A stretch of DNA of 64,000 nucleotides from Massilia sp. Bi118 (lineage in GTDB: Bacteria > Pseudomonadota > Gammaproteobacteria > Burkholderiales > Burkholderiaceae_D). Below the pieces are notes generated by a model, which was not told the origin of the DNA, did no database searches, and saw only the letters and a list, made by a program, of their open reading frames with translations. How positions within the stretch are numbered: the stretch's first letter is position 1; each line of letters begins with the position of its first letter. The DNA lies in the NCBI RefSeq assembly GCF_918697865.1, contig NZ_CAKKMV010000021.1:1-64000 (forward strand). Reading direction: 5' to 3'. Position numbers and translations under genes: made by a program. Below are positions 40,262 through 48,542 of this stretch, piece after piece.

Positions 40262-41095
40262 TCAGTTCAGCGCGTTGACCAGACTGCGCACTTCCTCTTC
40301 CGACTCCTGCAGGATCAGCGCCAGGGTGCCGTCGCCGACCGCGAAATCGATGGTGGCGTTGGCCTGGGCCGGGCTGAAACCCGGACGCTCGAGCAGGGGG
40401 GAGGGGATGGGCGCCAGGTCCTTGGCCAGCATCAGGGTGTCGCCGAGGGTTTCCGGCGGCAGCGCGCGCATGCCGTTCCACAGGGCTTCGATCGCATCCA
40501 TCACCGGGCCGGGGACGCCCAGCTTGAGCAGGACGCCGCGGCCGATGTCGACCTGGCCGTATTCGATCCATTCGTCGGCGCCGCCGTCCAGCAGGCCGGG
40601 GAATTCGGCCGCGCGTGACAGCAGGTAGAAGCCGCCGACCTCGTGCACGATGCCGGCGAACATCGCCGTGTCCGGGTCGACGAAGGAGACGCGGCGCGCG
40701 ATCACCAGCGCCAGCGCGGCGACGTTGGCCGAGTGCTGCCACAGCTGGTCGGCCTTGGCGCGCAGCAGTGGGTCGGTGACGCCGCTGGCCAGCTGGCGCA
40801 CGATCACGGACGCGGCCAGCGCGCCCAGCGTGCGGAAGCCCACCCGCTGCACGGCGGCGCGGACATTCGTGACGTCATTGCCCGCACGGTTGTAGGCGGC
40901 CGAGTTGGCGATGGCCACGGTGCGCGCGGCCAGCAGCGGCTCGGCCTGCACCAGGCGCGCGGCTTCCTCGACGTGGCAGTCGGGATCGCTCAGCGCGCGC
41001 TGCAGCTTGAGCGTGGCGTTGACGTGGGTGGGAAAGGCCAGCTCGCCGCGCCCGGCCTGCGCGGCGATGCTCTTGAGAGCGTCGAGTCTGTCCAT
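40262..41095 (-). CDS. HDOD domain-containing protein
   Basis: A 277-residue signalling-type protein with one HDOD domain over residues ~20-210 (FPTHVNATLKLQRAL, VAIANSAAYNRAG, VQRVGFRTLGALAASVIV, LWQHSANVAALALVIARR, AMFAGIVHEVGGFYLLS). The domain is related to HD phosphohydrolases, but most members lack the full metal site. The LWQHS and VHEVGG positions keep the His residues while the second-site Asp is replaced, so enzymatic activity is doubtful. It is nine bases downstream of a small conserved-looking gene on the same strand, so the two probably form an operon. Confidence 0.85.
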   Translation of the reverse strand: MDRLDALKSIAAQAGRGELAFPTHVNATLKLQRALSDPDCHVEEAARLVQAEPLLAARTVAIANSAAYNRAGNDVTNVRAAVQRVGFRTLGALAASVIVRQLASGVTDPLLRAKADQLWQHSANVAALALVIARRVSFVDPDTAMFAGIVHEVGGFYLLSRAAEFPGLLDGGADEWIEYGQVDIGRGVLLKLGVPGPVMDAIEALWNGMRALPPETLGDTLMLAKDLAPIPSPLLERPGFSPAQANATIDFAVGDGTLALILQESEEEVRSLVNALN

Positions 41096-41104
41096 GGGGA
41101 AATA

Positions 41105-41386
41105 TCAGGGTTCGCTGAAGATCGCGTCGCAGCCGTCGCGCGGCTCTTCCGTGTCTTGCAGTTCATCGACCAGGCCCAGGTCGAACAGTTCCTCGACCGC
41201 GTTCATGAAGCTGTTGACTTTGGTCGCGCCGATCAGGCGGTAGATCTCGCCGGCGTCGTTGCGCACGCCGATCAGCATCTTTTCCTTGCGCACCTCGTCG
41301 GCCGGGGCGACATCGAGCAGGATGTTGCCGATGATGTGCTTGTCGAAATGGGGCGGCTTTTTACCGTCGAGCAGGGCAGTTTTCAC
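41105..41386 (-). CDS. small protein of unknown function upstream of HDOD gene
   Basis: About 93 residues, acidic, with no signal or TM segment. The visible sequence includes HFDKHIIGNILLDVAPADEV and GVRNDAGEIYRLIGATKVNS. The frame has an ATG at 41416, but GTG at 41386 is preferred. AAGGAAAGG lies 11 bases before it, and a perfect TATAAT on the same strand (41424-41419) would put the transcript start past the ATG. Cotranscribed with the HDOD gene. Function not recognised. Confidence 0.65.
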   Translation of the reverse strand: MKTALLDGKKPPHFDKHIIGNILLDVAPADEVRKEKMLIGVRNDAGEIYRLIGATKVNSFMNAVEELFDLGLVDELQDTEEPRDGCDAIFSEP

Positions 41387-41496
41387 GAGTCGGTTTTCCT
41401 TTCCTTGGTCATGCACGGATTATAGCGGCCTGCGCGCCTCTGCGGCTCGGCGCCGGCATTCGCGTTTTATGGCCGGGGCAGGTACCATATTGCCCC

Positions 41497-42408
41497 ATGA
41501 CCCAGCAACTGCGCGGCATTGCCGCCCTCATCCTCGTCGTTCTCGTGTGGGGCACGACCTTCCCCGCCATGAAAGATCTCACCGCGACCTTCTCGCCGGT
41601 GTGGATCATCCTGACGCGCTTTGCCCTCGCGGTGCTGATTTTGTCGCCTTTCCTGTGGCGCGCCCATTTGAGCGACCTGCGCTCCGGTGTGCTGCTGGGC
41701 ATGGTCCTGTTCTTCTGCTACCTGTTCCAGGTCGAGGGCCTCGCGCTCACCAGCTCGAACCGCAATGCCTTCATCACCGGCCTGAATGTGCTGGTGGTGC
41801 CGCTGCTGGGCGTGCTTGGCGGGCGCCTGCCGGAGCGCCGCATCGTGTTCGCGCTGGTGCTGGCGGTGGCCGGCCTGGCGGCGCTGTGCTGGGACGGCGG
41901 CGCCTGGGGCACCGGCGATACCCTGGCCCTGCTGGGCGCCTTCTGCTTCGGCGCCTACGTCAAGCTCATGGAAATCCGCACCCGCACCGCCAAACGACTG
42001 CTGAGCGTGACGGCGGCGCAGATCGGCACCGTGGCCGTCTGCGCGGCCGTGTGGCTTCTGCTGCGCGAGGCGCCGCGCGGCTTCGGCGTGCTCGAGGACG
42101 GCGGCAATTATTGGCGCTACATCGGCGGCAACCTGCTGGCCTACTGGCCGAATTTCGCCTACCTGGGCGTGGTCTGCACCGCCGCCATCATCTCGCTGCA
42201 GGTCTGGGGCCAGTCGCGCACCACCGCCAACGAGGCGGCCGTGATCTACGCCTTCGAGCCCGGCGCGGCGGCCTTCTTCGGCTACTTCTGGCTGGGCGAG
42301 GCGATGACGGCCCGCGGCTGGCTGGGCGCGGCGCTGTTGATCTCCGGTATGATTGTCAGTCAATGGAATGCCGAGAGCCGGCCTGCCGCCGCGCTCGCCC
42401 CCGAGTGA
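41497..42408 (+). CDS. DMT superfamily transporter (EamA family)
   Basis: A 303-residue inner-membrane protein with ten hydrophobic segments in two EamA repeats. The first begins ALILVVLVWGTTFPAMKDL and the second has LLGAFCFGAYVKLMEIRTR; YAFEPGAAAFFGYFWLGEAM is the conserved end of repeat two. It probably exports amino acids or other metabolites. It precedes the arginine-catabolism regulator by 18 bases on the same strand, so both may be cotranscribed. Whether it exports an arginine-related compound is unknown. Confidence 0.85.
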   Translation: MTQQLRGIAALILVVLVWGTTFPAMKDLTATFSPVWIILTRFALAVLILSPFLWRAHLSDLRSGVLLGMVLFFCYLFQVEGLALTSSNRNAFITGLNVLVVPLLGVLGGRLPERRIVFALVLAVAGLAALCWDGGAWGTGDTLALLGAFCFGAYVKLMEIRTRTAKRLLSVTAAQIGTVAVCAAVWLLLREAPRGFGVLEDGGNYWRYIGGNLLAYWPNFAYLGVVCTAAIISLQVWGQSRTTANEAAVIYAFEPGAAAFFGYFWLGEAMTARGWLGAALLISGMIVSQWNAESRPAAALAPE

Positions 42409-42426
42409 TGACCCTGATCCGCCCAC

Positions 42427-43368
42427 ATGCAGCCCGCTGAACTGTCCAGCCTCGCGCGGGAAGCGCCGCTGCGTGTGCTGCTGGTGAATGCCGGCGAGCC
42501 GGATTCCCTGACCTGGTCCGGCATCGTGCAGCCGCTGCGCCTGGCGGCCAAGATGGTGGGGCCGGAGCGCCTGATCGTCGACGTGCGCAGCCCGGACAAA
42601 TTCGCCGGCGACGCCCAGCGCCACTGGCACCTGGTGCTGCTGGTCGCCGACGAAGCCGAAGCCGGCCTGCGCCCCGCCAACATGCGCCTGCTGTCCCAGC
42701 GCTGCCGCGCCGCGCCCTGCTGGGGCGGCGTCGGCGCCGGCGTGCTGTGGCTGGCCGAGGCCGGCGCCTTCCACGGCGCACGCACCGCGCTGCCCTGGTC
42801 GCTGTACCCGGACGCCGACGCCATCGCCGACCAGTCCATGCTGAGCCCCCATCTGTATGAAATCGACGGCGCGCGCCTGAGCTGCTGCGGTGGCGGCGCC
42901 AGCATCGACTTCGCGCTGACCCTGGTCGACATCCTGTTCGGCGCCACGGTCCAGGCCCAGGTCAAGGAAATCCTCTGCGTGGACCGCGTGCGCGGCCAGG
43001 AAGAGCGCCAGCGCGTGGCCCTGCAGGCCCGCTTCGGGGTGCTGCAGCCCAAGCTGACCGAGGCCGTGACGCTGATGGAAGCCAACATCGAAGAGCCGCT
43101 CTCGACCGACGACATCGCCCAGCTGGCCGGCATTTCGCGGCGCCAGCTGGAGCGCCTGTTCAAGCAATACCTGGGCAGCCTGCCTTCGCGCTACTACCTC
43201 GAACTGCGCCTGAAGCGCGCCCGCCAGCTGCTGCGCGACACCAACCACTCCATCGTACAGGTCGGCCTGATGTGCGGTTTTTCCTCCGGCTCCCACTTCT
43301 CCACCGCCTTCGGTGCCCAGTTCGGCAACACCCCGCGCGAAGAACGCCAGCGCAAACTCGCCGAGTAA
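42427..43368 (+). CDS. AraC-family regulator with DJ-1-like domain, ArgR-like (probable AST operon activator)
   Basis: A 313-residue regulator. Residues ~15-200 form a degenerate DJ-1/GATase-like domain (GGVGAGVLWLAEAG, CCGGGASIDFALTLVDIL). The C-terminus is an AraC double helix-turn-helix (STDDIAQLAGISRRQLERLF and IVQVGLMCGFSSGSHFSTAF). The layout and position immediately before astC match the Pseudomonas ArgR regulator, an AraC-type protein that activates arginine uptake and succinyltransferase genes. A sequence fitting the ArgR half-site lies upstream of astC. The naming is by context and architecture. No ribosome site is obvious. Confidence 0.8.
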   Translation: MQPAELSSLAREAPLRVLLVNAGEPDSLTWSGIVQPLRLAAKMVGPERLIVDVRSPDKFAGDAQRHWHLVLLVADEAEAGLRPANMRLLSQRCRAAPCWGGVGAGVLWLAEAGAFHGARTALPWSLYPDADAIADQSMLSPHLYEIDGARLSCCGGGASIDFALTLVDILFGATVQAQVKEILCVDRVRGQEERQRVALQARFGVLQPKLTEAVTLMEANIEEPLSTDDIAQLAGISRRQLERLFKQYLGSLPSRYYLELRLKRARQLLRDTNHSIVQVGLMCGFSSGSHFSTAFGAQFGNTPREERQRKLAE

Positions 43369-43376
43369 TTTCCTTA

Positions 43377-43510
43377 CTTCGGGGTCAGGTCCATTTTTCT
43401 TGACATGATCGCAGAGGAAGCCTGGTCTTCCCAGGCAATCCCGGGTGCGTTTAAAGAAGTTCACAAATTAAAGTGCTCTGACCCCGAATTTTGCTGACCC
43501 CGAATTTTGC
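43377..43510. mobile_element. remnant of a REP-associated-transposase-type (GGGGTCAG-ended) element
   Basis: GGGGTCA at 43381-43387 is inverted as TGACCCC at 43479. The interior contains GCCTGG-TCTTC-CCAGGC. The right end is duplicated perfectly in tandem: TGACCCCGAATTTTGC at 43479-43494 and again at 43495-43510. Ends of this kind surround REP-associated tyrosine transposase genes in many betaproteobacteria. Here no transposase remains, so this is a ~130-base leftover in the astC promoter region. Confidence 0.55.
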
Positions 43511-43552
43511 TTGAGATAGCGCAAATGTTGCTCGTCCAAAAATGAAAATGCC

Positions 43553-43595
43553 TGTCGCAGTTTGAAAAGAACTGCAAGGGTGGCCTTTTTATAAT
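43553..43595 (+). promoter_or_regulatory. candidate ArgR site and -10 box of the ast operon
   Basis: TGTCGC-N8-AA at 43553-43568 matches the half-site reported for Pseudomonas aeruginosa ArgR. A perfect TATAAT follows at 43590-43595, with no good -35 hexamer at the right distance (AAGAAC at 43567). A site abutting a poor -35 region is the arrangement expected for AraC-type activation. A second, weaker half-site may lie near 43529. Confidence 0.5.
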
Positions 43596-43655
43596 GGGGC
43601 GCTCGGCGCGGCTGCTGGAGTTCGCGCGACTCTTATTTGGATGAGGAAGAACGTC

Positions 43656-44897
43656 ATGAATGCTAAGCTCGAATCGGGTGTCACTTCGCTGCCTGTCACA
43701 CGCCAGACTTTCGACGAGGTCCTCGTCCCGACCTACGCCCCTGCCGCCATGGTGCCGGTGCGCGCCGCCGGTCTCGATGTGTGGGACCAGGAAGGCAAGC
43801 ATTACCTCGACTTCACTTCCGGCATCGCCGTTTCGAGCCTCGGCCACTGCAACCCGCTGCTGGTCGACGCCATCACGCGCCAGGTCAACACCCTGTGGCA
43901 CCTCGGTAACGGCTACACCAACGAGCCGGTGCTGCGCCTGGCATCCATCCTGACCGCCGCCACCTTCGCCGACCGCGCCTTCTTCTGCAATTCCGGCGCC
44001 GAAGCCAACGAAGCCGCCCTGAAACTGGCGCGCAAGTACGCGCACACCAAGTTCGGCCCGCACAAGTCGCGCATCGTGTCCTGCCTGTCGTCCTTCCACG
44101 GCCGCACCCTGTTCACCGTCTCGGTCGGCGGCCAGCCGAAGTACACCGAAGGCTTCGAGCCGCTGCCGCAGGAAATCAACCACATCAGCTACAACGACAT
44201 CGAGTCGGCGCGCGCCGCCATCACCGACGACGTGGCCGCCGTGATCGTCGAGCCGATCCAGGGCGAGGGCGGCGTGATCCCGGGCGACATCGACTTCCTG
44301 AAAGCGCTGCGCGAACTCTGCGACAAGACCGGCGCCCTGCTGGTGTTCGACGAAGTGCAGTCGGGCGTGGGCCGCACCGGCGCCCTGTACGACTACATGA
44401 ACGTGGGCGTGACCCCGGACATCCTGACCTCGGCCAAGGCCCTGGGCAACGGCTACCCGATCGGCGCCATGCTGACCACCGACGAGATCGCGCAGCACTT
44501 CAACGTCGGCTCGCACGGCACCACCTACGGCGGCAACCCGCTGGCCGCGACCGTCGCCCTGAACGTGGTCGAGCAGATCAACCAGCCGTCCTTCCTGGCG
44601 CGCGTGAACGAAGCCAGCGCCAAGCTGTTCGCCCAGCTGGAAAAGCTGTCGAACGACTTCCCCCAGCTGTTCGGCAAGCCGCGCGGCAAGGGCCTCCTGA
44701 TCGGCCTGCCGATGGCCGAAGGCTTCAAGGGACGCGCCAAGGACTACACCAAGACCGCCGAGAAGCTGGGCCTGATGCTGCTGATCGCTGGCCCGGACGT
44801 GGTGCGCCTGGCGCCCGCGCTGGTGGTCTCGGACGAGCAGCTGATCGAAGCCGACCGCATCATGCGCGACGCCGCCGAAGCCTTCATCGCCGGCTAA
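43656..44897 (+). CDS. astC: succinylornithine/acetylornithine transaminase
   Basis: A 413-residue class III PLP aminotransferase. In the AST pathway it converts succinylornithine plus 2-oxoglutarate to succinylglutamate semialdehyde and glutamate. Visible family blocks are DFTSGIAVSSLGHCNPLL, CNSGAEANEAALKLARKY, VEPIQGEGGV, LLVFDEVQSGVGRTG and the PLP-lysine segment TSAKALGNGYPIGAML. ATG at 43656 is preceded by AGGAAG; an ATG five codons upstream has no ribosome site. First gene of the ast operon. ArgD-like biosynthetic activity cannot be excluded, but the context favours catabolism. Confidence 0.92.
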   Translation: MNAKLESGVTSLPVTRQTFDEVLVPTYAPAAMVPVRAAGLDVWDQEGKHYLDFTSGIAVSSLGHCNPLLVDAITRQVNTLWHLGNGYTNEPVLRLASILTAATFADRAFFCNSGAEANEAALKLARKYAHTKFGPHKSRIVSCLSSFHGRTLFTVSVGGQPKYTEGFEPLPQEINHISYNDIESARAAITDDVAAVIVEPIQGEGGVIPGDIDFLKALRELCDKTGALLVFDEVQSGVGRTGALYDYMNVGVTPDILTSAKALGNGYPIGAMLTTDEIAQHFNVGSHGTTYGGNPLAATVALNVVEQINQPSFLARVNEASAKLFAQLEKLSNDFPQLFGKPRGKGLLIGLPMAEGFKGRAKDYTKTAEKLGLMLLIAGPDVVRLAPALVVSDEQLIEADRIMRDAAEAFIAG

Positions 44898-44958
44898 GCT
44901 GTCCATCCGGCCGGCTGCGTGTGCAGCCGGCTTGTCCGACCCAAGATCGGGAGTTCCC

Positions 44959-46002
44959 ATGTATGTTGTCCGTCCGGTAGAGCCCGCGGATGTCGGCGCC
45001 CTCGAGACGCTGCTGGCCGCCTCCATGCCGGGAGTGCATACCCTGCCGCGCACGCGCGAGAAGATCGCCGCCCTGGTCGAGCGCTCGGTCGCGTCCTTCG
45101 CGGCCCACGTCGACATCCCCAGCGAGGAAACCTATCTGTTCGTGCTGGAGGACCTCGCCACGCGCGAGCTGGCCGGCACCGCCGCGATCCACGCCTCGGC
45201 CGGCTCGAACGGCACCTATTTCGCCTTCCGCAACGACGTGATCCAGCAGGTCTCGCGCGACCTGAACATCAGCCACAGCGTGCACGCCCTGACCCTGTGC
45301 TCGGAGCTGACCGCCTACTCGCAGCTGTCCGGCTTCTTCATCAGCCAGAGCGTCCGCCAAAGCGACAGCGCCGCCCACGAAGCGGCCCTGCTGTCGCGCG
45401 CCCGCCTGCTGTATTCGGTGCTGGCGCCACACCGCTTCGGCGACCGCTTCTTCGTGCCGCTGGCCGGCGTCACCGACGACGACGGCCAGTCGCCGTTCTG
45501 GGATGCGCTGGGCCGCAAGTTCTTCAAGATGGACTTCCTGGATGCCGAGCGCACCATCGGCGGCGCCCGCAACCGCACCCTGATCGTCGAGCTGATGCCG
45601 CACTACCCGGTGTATGTGCCGCTGCTGCCCGGCCCGGCGCAGGCGGCGCTCGGCCAGATCCACCCGAGCGGCCAGCTGGCCTTCGATTTGTTGACGGAAG
45701 AGGGCTTCGAAGCCGACGAGTACATCGACATCTTCGACGGCGGCCCGATCCTGCAGGCGCACAAGAACGCGCTGCGCTCCTTCCGCAGCGCGATGGTGCG
45801 CCGCGTGGCGACCCAGGACCAGCCGGCCGCCGCGCCGGACGCCCTGGTCGACTACGCCGTGGCCAGCAGCGAGCGCAAGTTCCGCGCCATCGTCGTGGCC
45901 TGCGCGCCGGCCGACAGCAGCGAGTCGCTGTGCCTGCCCGCCTGGGCCCAGCAGGCGCTTGGCGTCGCGCCCGGCGACAACGTCATCTGCGTGCGCATCT
46001 GA
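44959..46002 (+). CDS. aruF: arginine N-succinyltransferase, alpha subunit
   Basis: A 347-residue member of the AstA family. It begins MYVVRPVEPADVGALE. Conserved blocks are NISHSVHALTLCSELTAYSQ, DALGRKFFKMDFLDAER, LIVELMPHYPVYVPLLP and GFEADEYIDIFDGGPILQAH. With AruG it transfers succinyl from succinyl-CoA to arginine or ornithine, the first step of the pathway. Two adjacent non-identical subunits is the Pseudomonas arrangement; enterics have one AstA. ATG at 44959 has GGGAG upstream. Confidence 0.92.
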   Translation: MYVVRPVEPADVGALETLLAASMPGVHTLPRTREKIAALVERSVASFAAHVDIPSEETYLFVLEDLATRELAGTAAIHASAGSNGTYFAFRNDVIQQVSRDLNISHSVHALTLCSELTAYSQLSGFFISQSVRQSDSAAHEAALLSRARLLYSVLAPHRFGDRFFVPLAGVTDDDGQSPFWDALGRKFFKMDFLDAERTIGGARNRTLIVELMPHYPVYVPLLPGPAQAALGQIHPSGQLAFDLLTEEGFEADEYIDIFDGGPILQAHKNALRSFRSAMVRRVATQDQPAAAPDALVDYAVASSERKFRAIVVACAPADSSESLCLPAWAQQALGVAPGDNVICVRI

Positions 46003-46024
46003 CGCATCTACCCTAGAGGAATCC

Positions 46025-47071
46025 ATGCTCGTAATTCGCGCAATCACCCTCGACGACATCGATCCCCTGATCGAGATGGCGCGCCAGGTCGGCAGCGGCA
46101 TGACGACCCTGAAGCCGGACCGCGCGATGCTCGGCGAGCGCGTCGAAACCGCCGTCGCCTCCTTCGCCCAGACCATCCCGCCCGAAAAGCGCGACTACAT
46201 GTTCGTGATGGAGGACACCGCCAACCATCGCCTGTCCGGCGTATGCGCCATCAAGGGCGCGGTCGGCCTGACCGAGCCCTTTTATAACTACCGCATCGGC
46301 ACCCTGGTCCACTCCAGCCGCGAACTCGGCGTGTTCACGCGCATGGACACGCTCTACCTGTCGAACGACCTGACCGGGTCGAGCGAACTGTGCTCGCTGT
46401 TCCTGATGCCGGAATACCGCACCGGCCACAACGGCAAGTTCCTGTCGAAGAGCCGCTTCCTGTTCATCGCCCAGTTCCAGCAGCTGTTCACCGAGAAGAT
46501 CATCGCCGAGATGCGCGGCTTCCAGCTCGACGACGGCACCTCGCCCTTCTACGAAGGCCTGGGCCGCCACTTCTTCAAGATGGATTTCGACCACGTCGAC
46601 GGCCTGACCGCGCTCGGCAAGAAGTCCTTCATCGCCGAACTGATGCCGCGCCAGCCGCTGTACGTGGACTACCTGCCGGAAGACGCGCAGGCCGTGATCG
46701 GCCAGGTGCACCGCTCCACGCTCCCGGCGCGCAAGCTGCTGGAGCAGGAAGGCATGCACTACGAGGGTTACGTCGACATCTTCGACGCCGGTCCGGTGCT
46801 GCAGGGCCGCGTGTCCGAGCTGCGCGCGGTGCGCGACAGCGTGGCGACCGTGGCGGAAGAGGGCGTTCCGGAAGGCGAGTGCGACATCACCCTGGTCTCG
46901 AACACGAAACTCGAGGATTTCCGCATGATCCTCACGCAAACCGAGTCGGACCTAATGCGCGGCGGCGCCAAGGTCGCGCTGAACGTACGCGAACTGCAGC
47001 TGCTGCATTGCCAGGCGGGCGACCCGGTGCGCACGCTGTCACTCAATGTAAGGAAAAATTCGCATGGCTAA
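46025..47071 (+). CDS. aruG: arginine N-succinyltransferase, beta subunit
   Basis: A 348-residue AstA-family protein paralogous to the preceding gene. It begins MLVIRAITLDDIDPLIEMAR. Signature regions are DTLYLSNDLTGSSELCSLFL, GLGRHFFKMDFDHVDGLTA, SFIAELMPRQPLYVDYLP and HYEGYVDIFDAGPVLQ. It starts 23 bases after aruF behind AGAGGAAT, and its end overlaps astD by eight bases, so translation is probably coupled. Confidence 0.93.
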   Translation: MLVIRAITLDDIDPLIEMARQVGSGMTTLKPDRAMLGERVETAVASFAQTIPPEKRDYMFVMEDTANHRLSGVCAIKGAVGLTEPFYNYRIGTLVHSSRELGVFTRMDTLYLSNDLTGSSELCSLFLMPEYRTGHNGKFLSKSRFLFIAQFQQLFTEKIIAEMRGFQLDDGTSPFYEGLGRHFFKMDFDHVDGLTALGKKSFIAELMPRQPLYVDYLPEDAQAVIGQVHRSTLPARKLLEQEGMHYEGYVDIFDAGPVLQGRVSELRAVRDSVATVAEEGVPEGECDITLVSNTKLEDFRMILTQTESDLMRGGAKVALNVRELQLLHCQAGDPVRTLSLNVRKNSHG

Positions 47072-48542
47072 TCTCTCCAACTACATCAACGGCGAGTGGC
47101 TCGCCGGCAGTGGCCAGGAGCTGGTCACGATCGATCCGTCCACCGGCCGCCAGACCTGGACCAGCAAGGAATCCTCGAAAGAAGACGTGGCGCGCGCCGT
47201 GCAGGCCGCCCGCGAGCACTTCGAAGACTGGGCCCTGACCCCGCTCGAGCAGCGCGTCGCCATCTGCCAGCGTTTCCGCGACCTGCTCAAGGAGCACAAC
47301 GAGGAACTGGCCGCGATCATCGCCGAGGAAGTCGGCAAGCCCTTGTGGGAAGCCCGCACCGAAGTCACGACCATGGCCAACAAGGTCGACATCTCGGTGC
47401 AGTCCTTCGGCGCGCGCACCGGCGAGGTCGCCAGCAAGGTCGCCGACGGCAATGCCGTGCTGCGCCACCGCCCGCATGGCGTGTTCGCCGTGTTCGGCCC
47501 CTACAACTTCCCCGGCCACCTGCCGAACGGCCACATCGTGCCGGCCCTGATCGCCGGTAACACGGTCGTCTTCAAACCCAGCGAATTCGCGCCGCGCACC
47601 GCCGTGCGCACGGTCCAGCTGTGGGAACAGGCCGGCCTGCCGAAGGGCGTGCTGAACCTGGTCAACGGCGGCCGCGAGACCGGCATGGCGCTGGGCGCCA
47701 ACGACGACGTCGACGGCATCCTGTTCACCGGTTCCAGCCAGACCGGCGCCGCGCTGCATAAACAGTTCGGCGGCATGCCGGGCAAGATGCTGGCGCTGGA
47801 AATGGGCGGCAACAATCCGCTGGTGGTGTGGGACGTAAAAGAGATTGACCCAGCCGTGCACCACGCCGTGATGTCGGCGTTTATTTCGGCCGGCCAGCGC
47901 TGCACCTGCGCGCGCCGCCTGATCGTGCACGACACCCCGGAGGGACAAGCCTTCATCGATCGCCTGGTCGAAGTCGCCGCCAGGCTGGTGGTCGGCCCCT
48001 CGAACGCCGAGCCGCAGCCCTTCATGGGCCCTGTGGTCTCCGCGCAGGTGGCCAAGCGCCTGGTCGAAGCCCAGCAGATGATGGAAGAGAAGGGCGGCAA
48101 GGTGCTGCTGCAGATGCGCCAGCTCGATCCGAATGCCGGCTTCGTCACTGCCGGCATCGTCGACGTCACCGATGCGCAAGGCATCCCGGACGAGGAATGG
48201 TTCGGCCCCCTGCTGCAGATCGTGCGCGTGCAGGATTTTGATTCCGCGATCAAGGTCGCCAACGCCACCGAATTCGGCCTGGCCGCCGCGCTGCTGTCGC
48301 CCTCGGAAGAGCTGTGGAAGCGCTTCGCCATCAAGGCCAGGGCCGGCGTGGTGAACTGGAACCGCCCGACCACCGGCGCGGCCAGCTCGGCGCCTTTCGG
48401 CGGCGTCGGTAAATCGGGCAACCACCGCCCGAGCGCCTACTACGCGGCCGACTACTGCGCCTACCCGGTTGCCTCGATCGAAACCTCGGTGCTGGAAATG
48501 CCCGCCAAACTGTCGCCTGGACTGAGCTTCCAAGATGCGTAA
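47064..48542 (+). CDS. astD: succinylglutamate-semialdehyde dehydrogenase
   Basis: A 492-residue aldehyde dehydrogenase (E. coli AstD 492) oxidising succinylglutamate semialdehyde to succinylglutamate with NAD. Present are FGPYNFPGHLPNGHIVPALI, the glycine-rich LFTGSSQTGAALH, the catalytic Glu in LALEMGGNNPLVV, the catalytic Cys in SAGQRCTCARRLIV, and EEWFGPLLQIV. It overlaps both aruG and astB by eight bases each. Confidence 0.95.
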   Translation: MANLSNYINGEWLAGSGQELVTIDPSTGRQTWTSKESSKEDVARAVQAAREHFEDWALTPLEQRVAICQRFRDLLKEHNEELAAIIAEEVGKPLWEARTEVTTMANKVDISVQSFGARTGEVASKVADGNAVLRHRPHGVFAVFGPYNFPGHLPNGHIVPALIAGNTVVFKPSEFAPRTAVRTVQLWEQAGLPKGVLNLVNGGRETGMALGANDDVDGILFTGSSQTGAALHKQFGGMPGKMLALEMGGNNPLVVWDVKEIDPAVHHAVMSAFISAGQRCTCARRLIVHDTPEGQAFIDRLVEVAARLVVGPSNAEPQPFMGPVVSAQVAKRLVEAQQMMEEKGGKVLLQMRQLDPNAGFVTAGIVDVTDAQGIPDEEWFGPLLQIVRVQDFDSAIKVANATEFGLAAALLSPSEELWKRFAIKARAGVVNWNRPTTGAASSAPFGGVGKSGNHRPSAYYAADYCAYPVASIETSVLEMPAKLSPGLSFQDA

